Shown piece after piece: positions 13,361 through 22,770 of a stretch of 64,000 nucleotides of DNA; the stretch's first letter is position 1; each line of letters opens with the position of its first letter. Origin of the DNA: Pantoea sp. BAV 3049 (GTDB lineage Bacteria; Pseudomonadota; Gammaproteobacteria; Enterobacterales; Enterobacteriaceae). The notes under the pieces were generated by a model, which saw only the letters and a list, made by a program, of their open reading frames with translations, searched no databases and was not told the DNA's origin. The stretch is from positions 2,996,415-3,060,414 of the forward strand of contig NZ_WHOY01000031.1 of assembly GCF_009765445.1 (NCBI RefSeq), written 5' to 3'. Position numbers and translations under genes: made by a program.

Positions 13361-13984
13361 TTAAGTGCGATGCGTCAGAATGGAATCTACCAGACCATAC
13401 TCTACAGCTTCGCTGGCGGACAGGAAACGGTCACGTTCTGTGTCACGCTCGATTTCTTCAAGAGTTTTGCCCGTATGTTCCGCCATCAGCTCATTCATAC
13501 GCTGTTTGACCTTCAGGATTTCACGCGCGTGGATTTCAATATCCGTCGCCTGACCCTGGTAGCCGCCCAGCGGCTGGTGGATCATCACGCGGGAGTTTGG
13601 CAGGCAGTAACGCTTGCCTTTGGCTCCGGCGGTCAGCAGGAACGCGCCCATGGAACAGGCCTGCCCCATACAGATGGTGCTGACATCAGGCTTGATGAAC
13701 TTCATGGTGTCATAGATTGACATGCCCGCAGTGATCACGCCGCCAGGGGAGTTGATGTAAAGGTGGATATCTTTTTCCGGGTTCTCAGCTTCCAGGAACA
13801 GCATCTGGGCGACGATCAGGTTCGCCATATGATCTTCGACCTGACCGGTCAGAAAGATGATACGTTCCTTGAGCAGGCGGGAAAAAATGTCGTAAGAGCG
13901 CTCTCCGCGAGAGGTCTGCTCAACCACCATTGGCACTAATGCCATATGAGGTGCTGTTTGTTCACGTTCGCCACTGTATGACAT
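13361..13984 (-). CDS. clpP: ClpP, proteolytic subunit of Clp proteases
   Basis: This 207-residue serine protease has the catalytic Ser in [11 protein letters not shown], His in MIHQPLGG and Asp in [12 protein letters not shown]. It forms the 14-mer chamber served by ClpX and ClpA. The start [20 protein letters not shown] matches E. coli, where a short propeptide is removed; eight in-frame codons upstream are not used. A sigma-32 promoter lies about 40 bp upstream. Confidence 0.98.
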   Translation of the reverse strand: MSYSGEREQTAPHMALVPMVVEQTSRGERSYDIFSRLLKERIIFLTGQVEDHMANLIVAQMLFLEAENPEKDIHLYINSPGGVITAGMSIYDTMKFIKPDVSTICMGQACSMGAFLLTAGAKGKRYCLPNSRVMIHQPLGGYQGQATDIEIHAREILKVKQRMNELMAEHTGKTLEEIERDTERDRFLSASEAVEYGLVDSILTHRT

Positions 13985-14022
13985 TATCGTCTCCTGGATA
14001 AATTTCACTTGGCCGGATACCT

Positions 14023-14052
14023 ATCTGGGGATGCTGCCCCACTGATTCAAGC
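14023..14052 (-). promoter_or_regulatory. Sigma-32 promoter of clpP
   Basis: Minus strand GCTTGAAT (14045-14052), 14 bp spacer, CCCCAGAT (14023-14030): a near-consensus sigma-32 promoter about 40 nt before the clpP start. Heat induction of clpP is established in E. coli. Confidence 0.8.
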
Positions 14053-14162
14053 ATAACAACGTTTTTATCAACTGCTAACCAGGAAAAGTAGCTTAGTCGA
14101 TAATTTGCCGGATAAATGAGCGAATAAGCGCTGTTATCACACTCCGCGCATCTGATAAATGC

Positions 14163-14197
14163 AAAAAGCCCGCGATCGTCACAACCGCGGGCTTTTG
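14163..14197 (-). terminator. Terminator after tig
   Basis: AAAAGCCCGCG (14164-14174) pairs with CGCGGGCTTTT (14186-14196) around a loop of about 11 bases. It lies directly after the tig stop and is close to symmetric. Confidence 0.85.
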
Positions 14198-14219
14198 ATT
14201 ATCCTTCAGAATCAGTGAA

Positions 14220-15524
14220 TCAGGCCGTCTGGGTCTGGTTCATCAGTTCCTGGAAGTTAGTGGCCTTTTCGGTCACTTTCGCTTTTTCCAGCACGGCTTC
14301 AACAGCCTGCTCTTCCAGAGCGACGTTACGCATGTTGTTCATCAGCTCGTTGTTCTTGCTGTAGAACTCAATCACTTCACGTGGATCTTCGTAAGCAGAA
14401 GCCATTTCTTCGATCAGCGCTTTAACACGGTCTTCGTCAGCTTTCAGCTCGTGAGTGCGGATTACTTCACCCAACAGCAGTCCAACAACAACGCGGCGCT
14501 TAGCCTGCTCTTCGAACAGCTCACGTGGCAGTTCCAGAGCCTGCTTCTCGTTGCCGCCAAAACGCTGTGCAGCCTGACGCTTCAGCACGTCGATTTCGCC
14601 ATCGATCAGTGCAGTTGGCACTTCGATATCGTTAGCGCTGACCAGACCGTCGATTGCCTGAGTCTTGACACGGTTACGCACGGCACCTTTCAGCTCACGC
14701 TCCATGTTTTTACGCACTTCGGTGCGCAGACCGGCCACAGAACCATCTTCCACGCCGAAACGCTTGATGAACTCTTCGGTGAATTCTGGCAGTTCACGCT
14801 CTTCAACTTTCTTCAGCACGATTTCAAACTTCGCTGCTTTCCCTTTCAGGTTTTCAGCGTGGTAATCTTCCGGGAAGTTCACGTCGATAGTGAAGGTTTC
14901 GCCAGCTTTGTGACCGACTACGCCCTCTTCAAAACCCGGGATCATACGACCCTGGCCCATCGCCAGCACGAAGTCAGACGCTTTGCCGCCTTCGAACTCT
15001 TCGCCGTCTACAGAGCCGGTGAAATCGATGGTGGCGCGGTCTTCTGCTTCCGCTGCGCGGTCAGTTTCTTTCCAGGTGGCCTGCTGCTTACGCAGGGTGT
15101 CCAGCATGGTGTCAACGTCGGCGTCAGTCACTTCCACAACCGGTTTTTCAACTTCAATTGCTTCCAGACCTTTCAGCTCAACTTCCGGGTACACTTCGAA
15201 CTCAACGGCGTAAGTGAAGTCTTCACCGGTTTTGTATTCGCCTGGCACGTAGTTAGGGGCACCAGCCGGATTGATTTTCTCTTTGATGATAGCGTCAACA
15301 AAGTTGCGCTGCATCAGATCGCCCAGAACGTCCTGGCGAACAGAGGCGCCGTAGCGCTGTGCCACGACAGTCATTGGCACTTTCCCTTTGCGGAAACCGT
15401 CAATACGTACCTTTTTAGATACGCTGACCAGCTCGCTTTTCACCGCGTTTTCGATCACATCTTTATCAACGGTAATCGTAACGCGACGGCCCAGGCCCTG
15501 AGTTGTTTCTACTGAAGCTTGCAT
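14220..15524 (-). CDS. tig: Tig, trigger factor (ribosome-bound chaperone)
   Basis: This 434-residue trigger factor has three domains: an N-terminal ribosome-binding domain with the signature GFRKGKVP (about 43-50), a central FKBP-type prolyl isomerase domain (about 150-245, [19 protein letters not shown]) and a C-terminal helical chaperone domain. It meets nascent chains at the ribosome exit tunnel. It lies upstream of clpP in the same direction with its own terminator. Confidence 0.98.
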   Translation of the reverse strand: MQASVETTQGLGRRVTITVDKDVIENAVKSELVSVSKKVRIDGFRKGKVPMTVVAQRYGASVRQDVLGDLMQRNFVDAIIKEKINPAGAPNYVPGEYKTGEDFTYAVEFEVYPEVELKGLEAIEVEKPVVEVTDADVDTMLDTLRKQQATWKETDRAAEAEDRATIDFTGSVDGEEFEGGKASDFVLAMGQGRMIPGFEEGVVGHKAGETFTIDVNFPEDYHAENLKGKAAKFEIVLKKVEERELPEFTEEFIKRFGVEDGSVAGLRTEVRKNMERELKGAVRNRVKTQAIDGLVSANDIEVPTALIDGEIDVLKRQAAQRFGGNEKQALELPRELFEEQAKRRVVVGLLLGEVIRTHELKADEDRVKALIEEMASAYEDPREVIEFYSKNNELMNNMRNVALEEQAVEAVLEKAKVTEKATNFQELMNQTQTA

Positions 15525-15846
15525 CTTATTACCTCAAAAAATCACGTGCTCGGTCAACTTCAGACCCTCCCTGCTCCGCAAGAAACAGGATAGAGACTAA
15601 GAACCGGGACCGCTTCTGATGTCAGAACCGCATTCCCTGTACCAGAAGCGTCCCGAAGACATTCCGGAAAAATAGACGCAGCATTATAGCGACAACCTCA
15701 AAGCGAGTCGAGGCTGCTACCGCCTCCCATTTCGCTAACTTTGCTTCTTTTGCCTCACAAACCTGATAAAAATCGGTCTTGCGCATGCATTTTGCCCCAT
15801 AAACAACAAAGCGGCCCGCAGGCCGCTTAGCATTAAAACAGGATAA
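15525..15846. other. Gap between bolA and tig: tig leader with nested hairpins
   Basis: This 322 bp stretch holds no credible gene. It contains the bolA terminator at the right end. Nearer tig there is a bulged stem GGGACCGCTTCTG (15606-15618) with CAGAAGCGTCCC (15643-15654), overlapping a smaller perfect hairpin TTCTGA-TG-TCAGAA (15614-15627). The two cannot form together. An 85 aa minus-strand open frame here has no family resemblance and was not called. Confidence 0.55.
15806..15828 (-). terminator. Terminator after bolA
   Basis: AAGCGGCC (15809-15816), loop CGCA, GGCCGCTT (15821-15828). The minus strand continues TGTTGTTT. It lies 19 bp past the bolA stop. Confidence 0.7.
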
Positions 15847-16161
15847 TCAGGCCAGCGTTCCGGCTCCCCGGCAGTTCGGCGAGGCCGGAACCGTGTCCTG
15901 CAGCCCTTCCCACTCTTTCTCAGTGTAGGTATGCAGAGCCAGTGCGTGGACGCTGCCGGCCAGCTCATCCGCCAATGCGCCATAGATGGCACGGTGGCGC
16001 ATCAGAAATCTCTGATTAAGGAAACTGTCGCTGACAATCACCACTTTAAAGTGGCTTTCCGCACCGGCGGGCACGTTATGACGGTAACTTTCGTCATGGA
16101 CCTCAAGATGCAAGGGAGCAAACGCCGTTCTTAACTTTGCTTCTATTTGTTCGCGGATCAT
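15847..16161 (-). CDS. bolA: BolA, stress and morphology regulator
   Basis: The 104-residue BolA-fold protein has the conserved core [22 protein letters not shown], the FLMRHRAIY helix and [13 protein letters not shown]. BolA acts as a transcription regulator affecting cell shape and biofilm in stationary phase and can form iron-sulfur complexes with monothiol glutaredoxin. It is divergent from yajG. Sequence and position are as in E. coli. Confidence 0.96.
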   Translation of the reverse strand: MIREQIEAKLRTAFAPLHLEVHDESYRHNVPAGAESHFKVVIVSDSFLNQRFLMRHRAIYGALADELAGSVHALALHTYTEKEWEGLQDTVPASPNCRGAGTLA

Positions 16162-16333
16162 ACCTTTACTCCTCTACTACAGCGGGCACTAACCCATCCC
16201 TTTAAATATTAGCTGGTTTAAAAATGCAAGGCGATGAATTTACGCGCTCTGAGGGCTTCCTCTTGGCTTAAGCGATGTTATGATGACCGCAGTAACGTCT
16301 GCACTAAACCTTTTAGTTACCGAGAAAATAAGC

Positions 16334-16912
16334 ATGTTAAAAAAAATAATTTTCCCTCTGCTGGCCGTATTTATTCTGGCTGGCTGTGCAAGCAACAGCA
16401 ACACACTCACCGTTTCTCCGAAAATTCAGCTGCCGCAGCAGGATCCCAGCCTGATGGGCGTGACCGTCAGCATCAATGGTGCCGATCAGCGCAGCGACCA
16501 GGCGCTGGCCAAGGTTAACCGTGACGGCCAGCTGGTCACCCTGACCCCTTCCCGCGATCTGCGCTTCCTGCTGCAGGAGGTGCTGGAGAAGCAGATGGGT
16601 GCCCGTGGTTATATGATTGGCCCTAACGGCGCAGTTGATCTGCAGATCGTGGTTAACAACCTTTACGCTGACGTGACTCAGGGTAACGTGCGTTACAGCA
16701 TCACCACTAAAGCAGACATCTCGATCATCGCAACCGCCAAAAATGGCAGCAAGCAGGTGAAAAACTACCGTCAGACCTACAGCGTTGAAGGAGCATTTTC
16801 TGCCACCAACGCCAAAATCACGAACGCAGTTAATTCCACGCTCAGCGACGTGATCGCCGATATGGCTCAGGACACCAGCATTCACGAGTTCATCAAGCAA
16901 AACGCCCGTTAA
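16334..16912 (+). CDS. yajG: YajG, outer-membrane-type lipoprotein
   Basis: This 192-residue protein carries a lipoprotein signal (MLKKIIFPLLAVFILAGC, lipobox LAGC, lipidated Cys18) and a YajG-family domain. Residue +2 after Cys is Ala, so outer-membrane sorting by Lol is expected. Its biochemical role is unknown. The start was placed at the signal peptide Met; an upstream in-frame codon at 16280 would disrupt it. ampG follows 48 bp downstream after a GC-rich hairpin. Confidence 0.92.
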   Translation: MLKKIIFPLLAVFILAGCASNSNTLTVSPKIQLPQQDPSLMGVTVSINGADQRSDQALAKVNRDGQLVTLTPSRDLRFLLQEVLEKQMGARGYMIGPNGAVDLQIVVNNLYADVTQGNVRYSITTKADISIIATAKNGSKQVKNYRQTYSVEGAFSATNAKITNAVNSTLSDVIADMAQDTSIHEFIKQNAR

Positions 16913-16921
16913 TTTGCCTTT

Positions 16922-16950
16922 GCCCGCCACTGCGGTGGCGGGCCGTGTTT
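16922..16950 (+). terminator. Hairpin between yajG and ampG
   Basis: GCCCGCCAC (16922-16930), short loop, GTGGCGGGC (16935-16943), then CGTGTTTT. It may attenuate transcription into ampG, whose start is only 18 bp further on. Confidence 0.6.
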
Positions 16951-16960
16951 TAAGGTCCGT

Positions 16961-18439
16961 ATGCCCAGTCACTATCTGCAGATCTTTACCCAACGTAATG
17001 CCGCCCTTCTTCTGATCCTTGGGTTTGCCTCTGGTTTACCTCTCGCACTGACTTCCGGCACGCTACAGGCATGGATGGCAGTGGAAAACGTTGATATCAA
17101 AACCATCGGCTTCTTCTCTCTGGTGGGCCAGGCTTATGTCTTCAAATTCCTCTGGTCACCGCTGATGGATCGCTACACGCCGCCTTTTTCAGGCCGTCGT
17201 CGTGGCTGGCTGCTGGTGACACAGCTCCTGTTGATCGTCGGCATCGCGCTGATGGGCTTTATGGATCCCTCCCGTGACCTGACCCTGCTGGCCGCGCTGG
17301 CGGTGCTGGTCGCCTTTTGTTCCGCCTCGCAGGATATCGTGTTTGATGCCTGGAAGACGGACGTGCTGCCCGCCGAAGAGCGAGGCAGCGGTGCGGCAAT
17401 CAGCGTGCTGGGTTACCGTCTGGCAATGCTGGTTTCCGGTGGGCTGGCGCTGTGGCTGGCTGATCGCTACTTCGGATGGCACGCAATCTGGTGGGTGATG
17501 GCGGCGATGATGATCCCTGGCGTGATCGCCACGCTGATGGCGAGGGAGCCGGATGATGCCATCGCCCAGCCTAAAACGCTGGAAGAAGCGGTGATTGCGC
17601 CACTGCGTGACTTCTTCAACCGCAACAACGCCTGGCTGATCCTTTCGCTGATTGTCCTTTATAAGCTGGGCGATGCATTTGCCCTCAGCCTGACCACCAT
17701 CTTCCTGATCCGCGGCGTTGGCTTTGATGCCGGTGACGTCGGGCTGATCAACAAAACTCTTGGTCTGGCCGCAACGATTATTGGCGCACTTTACGGGGGC
17801 GTACTGATGCAGCGTCTGAGCCTGTTCCGTGCGCTGATGTTGTTTGGCATTCTGCAGGCCGTTTCCAATCTGGCCTACTGGGGGCTGGCGGTCACCGATA
17901 AACACCTTTACAGCATGGCAGCGGCGGTCTTTGTTGAGAATCTGTGCGGCGGTATGGGCACGGCTGCTTTTGTCGCACTGCTGATGACGCTGTGCAACAA
18001 ATCCTTCTCGGCGACCCAGTTCGCCCTGCTCTCGGCCCTTTCCGCCGTTGGTCGTGTCTATGTCGGGCCGGTAGCGGGCTGGTTTGTCGAAGCCTGGGGC
18101 TGGCCAACATTCTATGCTTTTTCGGTGGTGGCTGCGCTGCCGGGGCTGCTGTTGCTGGCAGGCTGTAAAACCACGCTGGAGCGGGCGCAAAGCGGTGAAG
18201 ACTTTACTCCCCGCAGCCACTTCACCAGCGGCTATCGCTGGGCGCTGAGAGCGCTGAAGACCGGCGCAGCCCTGGTAGCGGCCGGTCTGATCCTGCTGGC
18301 TTTAAGGGCTACCGGCTGGCTTGATGCCGGTGCCCTTGTGAACCTGCTACTGCAAAGCGGCATTATTCTGGCCGTGGCGGGGATCGTCTGCGGCAGCCTG
18401 CTGGATTACCTGGCTCTGCGCCGCCCCCATCAGGTTTAG
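16961..18439 (+). CDS. ampG: AmpG, muropeptide permease (MFS)
   Basis: This 492-residue multi-span inner-membrane protein imports GlcNAc-1,6-anhydro-MurNAc peptides for cell-wall recycling; the import also feeds AmpR/AmpC beta-lactamase induction where those exist. The N-terminal region RNAALLLILGFASGLPLALTS and the blocks LWSPLMDRYTPPF and FCSASQDIVFDAWKTDVLP are almost identical to E. coli AmpG. In E. coli the cyo operon is next; here a six-gene cluster lies between. It ends 16 bp from the convergent TonB-receptor gene. Confidence 0.97.
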   Translation: MPSHYLQIFTQRNAALLLILGFASGLPLALTSGTLQAWMAVENVDIKTIGFFSLVGQAYVFKFLWSPLMDRYTPPFSGRRRGWLLVTQLLLIVGIALMGFMDPSRDLTLLAALAVLVAFCSASQDIVFDAWKTDVLPAEERGSGAAISVLGYRLAMLVSGGLALWLADRYFGWHAIWWVMAAMMIPGVIATLMAREPDDAIAQPKTLEEAVIAPLRDFFNRNNAWLILSLIVLYKLGDAFALSLTTIFLIRGVGFDAGDVGLINKTLGLAATIIGALYGGVLMQRLSLFRALMLFGILQAVSNLAYWGLAVTDKHLYSMAAAVFVENLCGGMGTAAFVALLMTLCNKSFSATQFALLSALSAVGRVYVGPVAGWFVEAWGWPTFYAFSVVAALPGLLLLAGCKTTLERAQSGEDFTPRSHFTSGYRWALRALKTGAALVAAGLILLALRATGWLDAGALVNLLLQSGIILAVAGIVCGSLLDYLALRRPHQV

Positions 18440-18455
18440 CCTGCGGGCTGGAGTA

Positions 18456-20417
18456 TCAGAAACGGTATTCCAGCCCGGCCCAGAACTGCCTTCCCGACTC
18501 GTCAAAACCTTCTGTCAGCGCATACTCTTTATCAAAGAGATTCTGAACAGCCGCGTTAACGCTGAATCCCTTCCCGAGTTGCAGGTCCGTACGAAGATGG
18601 CTGATCGCATAACCTGCGGCTTTACGGGTACCAGCATTGTCGCTGTAACTGGCTGAACGCGCTTCTTCCGTCAGCGTCATACTCCAGTTTTCAAGCCAGT
18701 TGAACGTGACCCAGGTAGTCAGTGTTTGCCTCGGCAGCCCGGTAATTTTACCGGCAGAACGCTGCTTCACCTCACTGTGGATCAGGCCATAGTTCAGGCC
18801 CACTTTAGCTTTTTTGCCCATCGCGCCGTTCAGCCCGAAATCCAGCCCGCGATAGTTCACTTCACCGCTGTTACGGTTCTGTACCGTCTGCGCATCGATA
18901 TCATGGCTGAGAATGGTATTGCTCAGATGATTGTAATAAGCACTGATCTCATAGCGCCAGAGTTCACTCAGTGCGCCATTCCAGCTCATATCAACGCTTT
19001 GCGCCCGTTCCGGCTGAAGGTGAGGATTCACCAGCGCGGACACGGCATAGGCCGGACGAGAGGTGGTATAACGTTCTTTTTGCGTCGGAAAACGGGTTCT
19101 GTCCGCCAGCGAGAAGGAGAGCGTATCACCCCCCATAAAATGGTATTTCATCAGCATCTGCCAGTTAAACGCATGCTGACGATTGCCGTCATAGCGGGTG
19201 AGAGTGCCGTTACTTTCATGCTTCAGTCCTTCCAGGCTTTGCCGCCAGTCATAGCTGATGCCCGCTACCGCATCCAGAGCATCGGCGACCGCCCACTGAT
19301 ACTCCGTCGCCAGCGACCAGGTCCGGTCAGCATAACGATCAACCGGGCCATTTTTAGAGCCCTGCTCGCGGTGCACATCGTCTTTCCAGTGTGTGGCAAA
19401 GGAGAGCAGATCGCTGTCACGTACGTTAGCGGCCAGTTGCAGGCTTGCTCCGTTGCTGTAGTCGTCATAATGGCTGTAATTGCCCTGCTTATTCCGCAGC
19501 GCCGCAGCAGAGTTATACATCAGCAGGGTATTCTTAAATGTGTCGTGATAGATCCGGGATTTCAGAGTGAAATCCCCCCCTAATGCCGTGATACCCTGGT
19601 AGTAAAGACTTTGCTTATCATATTCAGGCCACTGCCAGTAGCGTGGCTGCACGGCAGCGGTTCCGGCATACGGCGGGCTGTTTTTTTTGCCCTGCTGGCC
19701 GATCCAGCTAAAGAGATACTCATCGCTTTCACGCGGGGTCCAGCCCAGCTTAACCATTCCGCGCTTATCCTCTGACGCCGAGTTACTGCGTTTGCCGTTC
19801 TCTCCGACTATCGGGTTAGTCACGCCGTGCGCAAGTCCGGTGAAATCCCTTTTCAACTGGCTGCCGTTAAGCTGCAGGAACCCGCTGTCAGCTTTCATGC
19901 CCAGAGAAGCATCCATGTCCCTGGCATTGCGTTCGCCCCGACTCCAGCCCTGCCGGTAGCCAATGCGGCCTTCCAGTGGTTTTTTCGGCTGCTGAGTGGT
20001 GAGATTAATCGAACCGCCCAACTGATTCGGTCCCTGCAACAGCGAGGTATAACCTTTTGATACTTCGAGCGAAGCCAGCCCGGAGGTGAGAAAACGGCTG
20101 AGATCGAGGTTGCCGTCGTAAGGGATATAGATCGGCACGCCGTCGTAGTAAATGGGGACCTGTTTGCTGTCGAAGCCCCTGACGCGAACCAGCATTTCAT
20201 TGCGGTTGCCAGACTTGTCCAGCGTGACGCCGGACACGGTAGCCAGCGCTTCAGCGGCATCGTGTTTTTCAAGCTGGTTAAAGGTGTCCAGCGTAAGGAT
20301 ATCGCGGCTGGCAGCGATCGGGCTGGACCAGACCTGAAGGGTCTGTTCTTCTGCCTGGAGCTGCCCGGTGATGGCCAGTGTGGCAGCCAGTGAAAGAGTG
20401 AGAGGTCTTATTTCCAT
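18456..20417 (-). CDS. TonB-dependent outer-membrane receptor of the ModE-linked cluster
   Basis: The 653-residue protein has a signal peptide (MEIRPLTLSLAATLAI..., cleavage near LQA), then EEQTLQVWSS as a candidate TonB box. A plug domain follows (about 35-150, with LVRVRGFDSKQVPIYYDGVPIY and GPNQLGGSINLTTQQP). The rest is a 22-strand-type barrel ending in the outer-membrane signal GLEYRF. Such receptors import scarce large or chelated ligands. It is the last gene of a minus-strand operon that starts with a ModE box, so the ligand is probably a molybdenum or tungsten complex rather than ferric iron. M at 20421-20423 is too near GGGAA; the Met two codons later has proper spacing. Confidence 0.9.
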   Translation of the reverse strand: MEIRPLTLSLAATLAITGQLQAEEQTLQVWSSPIAASRDILTLDTFNQLEKHDAAEALATVSGVTLDKSGNRNEMLVRVRGFDSKQVPIYYDGVPIYIPYDGNLDLSRFLTSGLASLEVSKGYTSLLQGPNQLGGSINLTTQQPKKPLEGRIGYRQGWSRGERNARDMDASLGMKADSGFLQLNGSQLKRDFTGLAHGVTNPIVGENGKRSNSASEDKRGMVKLGWTPRESDEYLFSWIGQQGKKNSPPYAGTAAVQPRYWQWPEYDKQSLYYQGITALGGDFTLKSRIYHDTFKNTLLMYNSAAALRNKQGNYSHYDDYSNGASLQLAANVRDSDLLSFATHWKDDVHREQGSKNGPVDRYADRTWSLATEYQWAVADALDAVAGISYDWRQSLEGLKHESNGTLTRYDGNRQHAFNWQMLMKYHFMGGDTLSFSLADRTRFPTQKERYTTSRPAYAVSALVNPHLQPERAQSVDMSWNGALSELWRYEISAYYNHLSNTILSHDIDAQTVQNRNSGEVNYRGLDFGLNGAMGKKAKVGLNYGLIHSEVKQRSAGKITGLPRQTLTTWVTFNWLENWSMTLTEEARSASYSDNAGTRKAAGYAISHLRTDLQLGKGFSVNAAVQNLFDKEYALTEGFDESGRQFWAGLEYRF

Positions 20418-20479
20418 GATCATTTCCCTGATCGGTGATAAAGCAGTGCCGCCACGCCCGTGGCAGCCTTGCGAATCCT

Positions 20480-21331
20480 TTAGTCGTCCATAGGGCTGAT
20501 AACCACTGAAATATCCGCTGGTTGGGCGTAATAGGGTGCCGAGGTCACCAGCAGCGCAATACCGGTGCGGGCAAAATCTTCAACGGTGGCGAGAGTGATC
20601 CCTCCGGCCACCGATAGCCGACATTCGGGTGCCAGCTGTGCAGCTATTGCCTGCACCTGCAACACTTCCGCCGGGGTGAATTTATCCAGTTGCAGAACAT
20701 CCGGCCGTGCTTTCAGCGCCGCTTCTGCCTCCTGCAGGTTATCCGCTTCAACGACGATTGCTTTTTCCGGAGCCTCCCGCCGCAGAGTGGCTATCATCGC
20801 TTTCCAGTCCTGAGGATCGCGGCAAAAGCGGCGGTGGCTGGCAAAAAGTAATACTGTTTCGGCACATCCCGCACGATGAATGATGCCACCGCCGTTTAAC
20901 ACAGCCTGCATGGCGAGCAATTTCGTTCCGGGGATAGTTTTGCGGGTGCAGGCGATATGCCCTTCCGGTACGAACTGCCTCATTCGCTGCTGCATCTGAT
21001 AAACGTAGTCAGCCACGCCGCAGCTCCACTCCAGCACGTTCTGCACCGCTTTCCATCCCTGATGGAGTGCCTGCGCCGGGCCGGTTGCTGTCAGCAGAAG
21101 TCCTCCCAAAGCCACCACTTCGCCATCGCGGACGGCGAAATCGATCTGCAGATCCAGTCGCTTCAGCATTCGGCGCGCGCACTCCAGCCCGCTCACGCAG
21201 CCGCCCTGCCGGTGTGAAAACACCATCTGCCCGGACCGGGATCCAAAACCCAGCGTGCGCGTGGTCAGGTCACCGCCCTGAATATCCTCCAGCAGCCACC
21301 GTTCGAGCAGGCTGTCCGGTATGTAGATCAT
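20480..21331 (-). CDS. modD: ModD, quinolinate phosphoribosyltransferase-like molybdenum-utilisation protein
   Basis: This 283-residue protein resembles nicotinate-nucleotide pyrophosphorylase (NadC): LLEDIQGGDLTTRTL near the N-terminus, ACTRKTIPGTKLLAMQAVLNGGGIIHR in the centre, IVVEADNLQEA and LQLDKFTP, and the C-terminal barrel motif LSVAGGITLATVEDFA. The ModD subfamily is found in mod operons such as modABCD of Rhodobacter capsulatus; its reaction is unknown. AAGGAG eight bases upstream sets the start. It follows the methyltransferase by 10 bp. NadC itself is a weaker alternative given this context. Confidence 0.85.
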   Translation of the reverse strand: MIYIPDSLLERWLLEDIQGGDLTTRTLGFGSRSGQMVFSHRQGGCVSGLECARRMLKRLDLQIDFAVRDGEVVALGGLLLTATGPAQALHQGWKAVQNVLEWSCGVADYVYQMQQRMRQFVPEGHIACTRKTIPGTKLLAMQAVLNGGGIIHRAGCAETVLLFASHRRFCRDPQDWKAMIATLRREAPEKAIVVEADNLQEAEAALKARPDVLQLDKFTPAEVLQVQAIAAQLAPECRLSVAGGITLATVEDFARTGIALLVTSAPYYAQPADISVVISPMDD

Positions 21332-21341
21332 CGCGATCTCC

Positions 21342-22001
21342 TTAAGTCAGCGATACCCGGTCCCAGGACACCAGCGCCCAGTCACGGGCGGCAGGATGCC
21401 GGATAAAATCCACCCGCGCCTGAATGCCCATCTGGTACAGCACGTTAACGGCATAGATATAGTTCGGCAGCTCGGGTTTTTCTTCTTCGCCCGGTTGCGG
21501 ATCGCCGAACCTGCCGGTCACCGTGTGGGTGGTGTAGATTCGCAGGCGTGCCTGCTGATTGAGTTTGAACATCGCGTCACGCAGATCCCCCACCAGCGTG
21601 GAGCGTGATGCCACGGCAATATCACAGACGGGAAGCTCGTCCCAACACTCTTCCCAGGCTCGTTGTAGCAGAGTGACGTTGTTCACCCCCATCACTTTTG
21701 CCTTCTGCGCGGCCGCCTCCAGCATGCCGGAGCTGTAATCAATGCCGTAAACCTGCTCAAGCCGCGAAGCTGCATTCAGGCAGACCGTGCCGGGGCCACA
21801 GCCGACATCCAGTAAAGTGGAAGCGCCAGTGAAATCAATTTTGGCCAGCAGTTGCTGCAGATAAGGGCTTTGCGGGCTGGCACAAATGGCAGACATTTCC
21901 TGTGCACGCCCGTCCCAGTATTCCGGGCTCTTTTCGGTACGCTTTGCCAGCCTGAGCTGCTGCTGATAAAGGGCCGCGAAATCAATGTCATCAATCAGCA
22001 T
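21342..22001 (-). CDS. Class I SAM-dependent methyltransferase of the ModE-linked cluster
   Basis: The 219-residue protein has the SAM-binding motif I LLDVGCGPGT (about 62-71) followed by YGIDYSSGMLEAA, which marks the class I Rossmann fold. The substrate is not known. Its start overlaps the ATPase gene by 11 bp and modD follows 10 bp on, so it is co-transcribed with the transporter. It may modify a small-molecule metal chelator, but nothing in the sequence shows that. Confidence 0.88.
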   Translation of the reverse strand: MLIDDIDFAALYQQQLRLAKRTEKSPEYWDGRAQEMSAICASPQSPYLQQLLAKIDFTGASTLLDVGCGPGTVCLNAASRLEQVYGIDYSSGMLEAAAQKAKVMGVNNVTLLQRAWEECWDELPVCDIAVASRSTLVGDLRDAMFKLNQQARLRIYTTHTVTGRFGDPQPGEEEKPELPNYIYAVNVLYQMGIQARVDFIRHPAARDWALVSWDRVSLT

Positions 22002-22770
22002 GGTCTTTCTCCTGTAGCTGGCTGCTGAGATTCAGATGGCGACGGATATCTTCCGCCTGTACCTGATAAAGGGTTGCCAGCGATTCGCTGGTTAGCATGG
22101 TTGCCGGAGAGCCGATGGTGACACCTGTTGCCGGGCTGACGAAAGCCACCCGGTCGGCCACCGCACTGGCATGCATGGGATGGTGAGTCGCGATCAGCAG
22201 GGTCATTCCTGATTTTTTCAGCTGCTGGATCTGCTCCAGCAGAGCGATCTGGTGGCCAAAATCCAGGCTGGCAGCGGGTTCATCTAACAGCATCAGCTGT
22301 GGCTGCTGCACCAGCGCCCGGGCAATCAGCACCAACTGCTGTTCTCCGCCGCTCAGCGTAGGCCAGAGCCGCGGCTCCAGCCTGCCGATCCCCAGCCCGG
22401 CGAGGGCGCTGCGGGCCTGGTCGCGCTGCTTTTTGCCGGGTGAACTGAAGATTCCCTGCCCGGCTGTGCTGCCCATCATCACCATATCCAGTACGCTGAA
22501 AGCAAACGGAGTGTGGTGCGACTGAGGCACCCAACCAACAAGGGCTGACCGCTCACGCACCGACCAGCTACCGAGCGGTTTACCCGCAAGGTTAATGGCA
22601 CCCGCAGAAGGTTTAATCGCCCCGACCAGGCTGCGCAACAGTGTGCTTTTTCCGCTGCCATTGCCGCCGAGCAGGCAGCAAATCTCTCCCCGACGCAGGC
22701 TGAAACTGACTTCACGCAAGATGCTGACGCCAAAATAGCCAAGCGTCACCCTGTCGAACTGTAACACCAT
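21991..22770 (-). CDS. ABC transporter ATPase, FepC/BtuD/MolC type
   Basis: This 259-residue ATPase has Walker A GGNGSGKST, a Q-loop (GWVPQSHH), the signature LSGGEQQLVLIARAL, Walker B LMLLDEPAASLDFG and the H-loop THHPMH. It belongs to the siderophore/B12/molybdate group of type II importers. The start ATG overlaps the permease stop (TGATG). With the permease and binding protein it forms a complete importer. Confidence 0.93.
   Translation of the reverse strand: MVLQFDRVTLGYFGVSILREVSFSLRRGEICCLLGGNGSGKSTLLRSLVGAIKPSAGAINLAGKPLGSWSVRERSALVGWVPQSHHTPFAFSVLDMVMMGSTAGQGIFSSPGKKQRDQARSALAGLGIGRLEPRLWPTLSGGEQQLVLIARALVQQPQLMLLDEPAASLDFGHQIALLEQIQQLKKSGMTLLIATHHPMHASAVADRVAFVSPATGVTIGSPATMLTSESLATLYQVQAEDIRRHLNLSSQLQEKDHAD

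Noticed and set aside
14451..15515. 354-codon open frame on the plus strand across tig
   Set aside because: It is the complement of tig, has Phe/His/Val-rich composition typical of an antisense frame, and no start signal.
17189..18220. 343-codon minus-strand open frame across ampG
   Set aside because: It is rich in Gln, Arg, His and Gly with no domain pattern, and ampG on the other strand is certain.
18726..19583. 285-codon plus-strand open frame inside the TonB-receptor gene
   Set aside because: Antisense shadow; the receptor reading frame has clear plug and barrel motifs.
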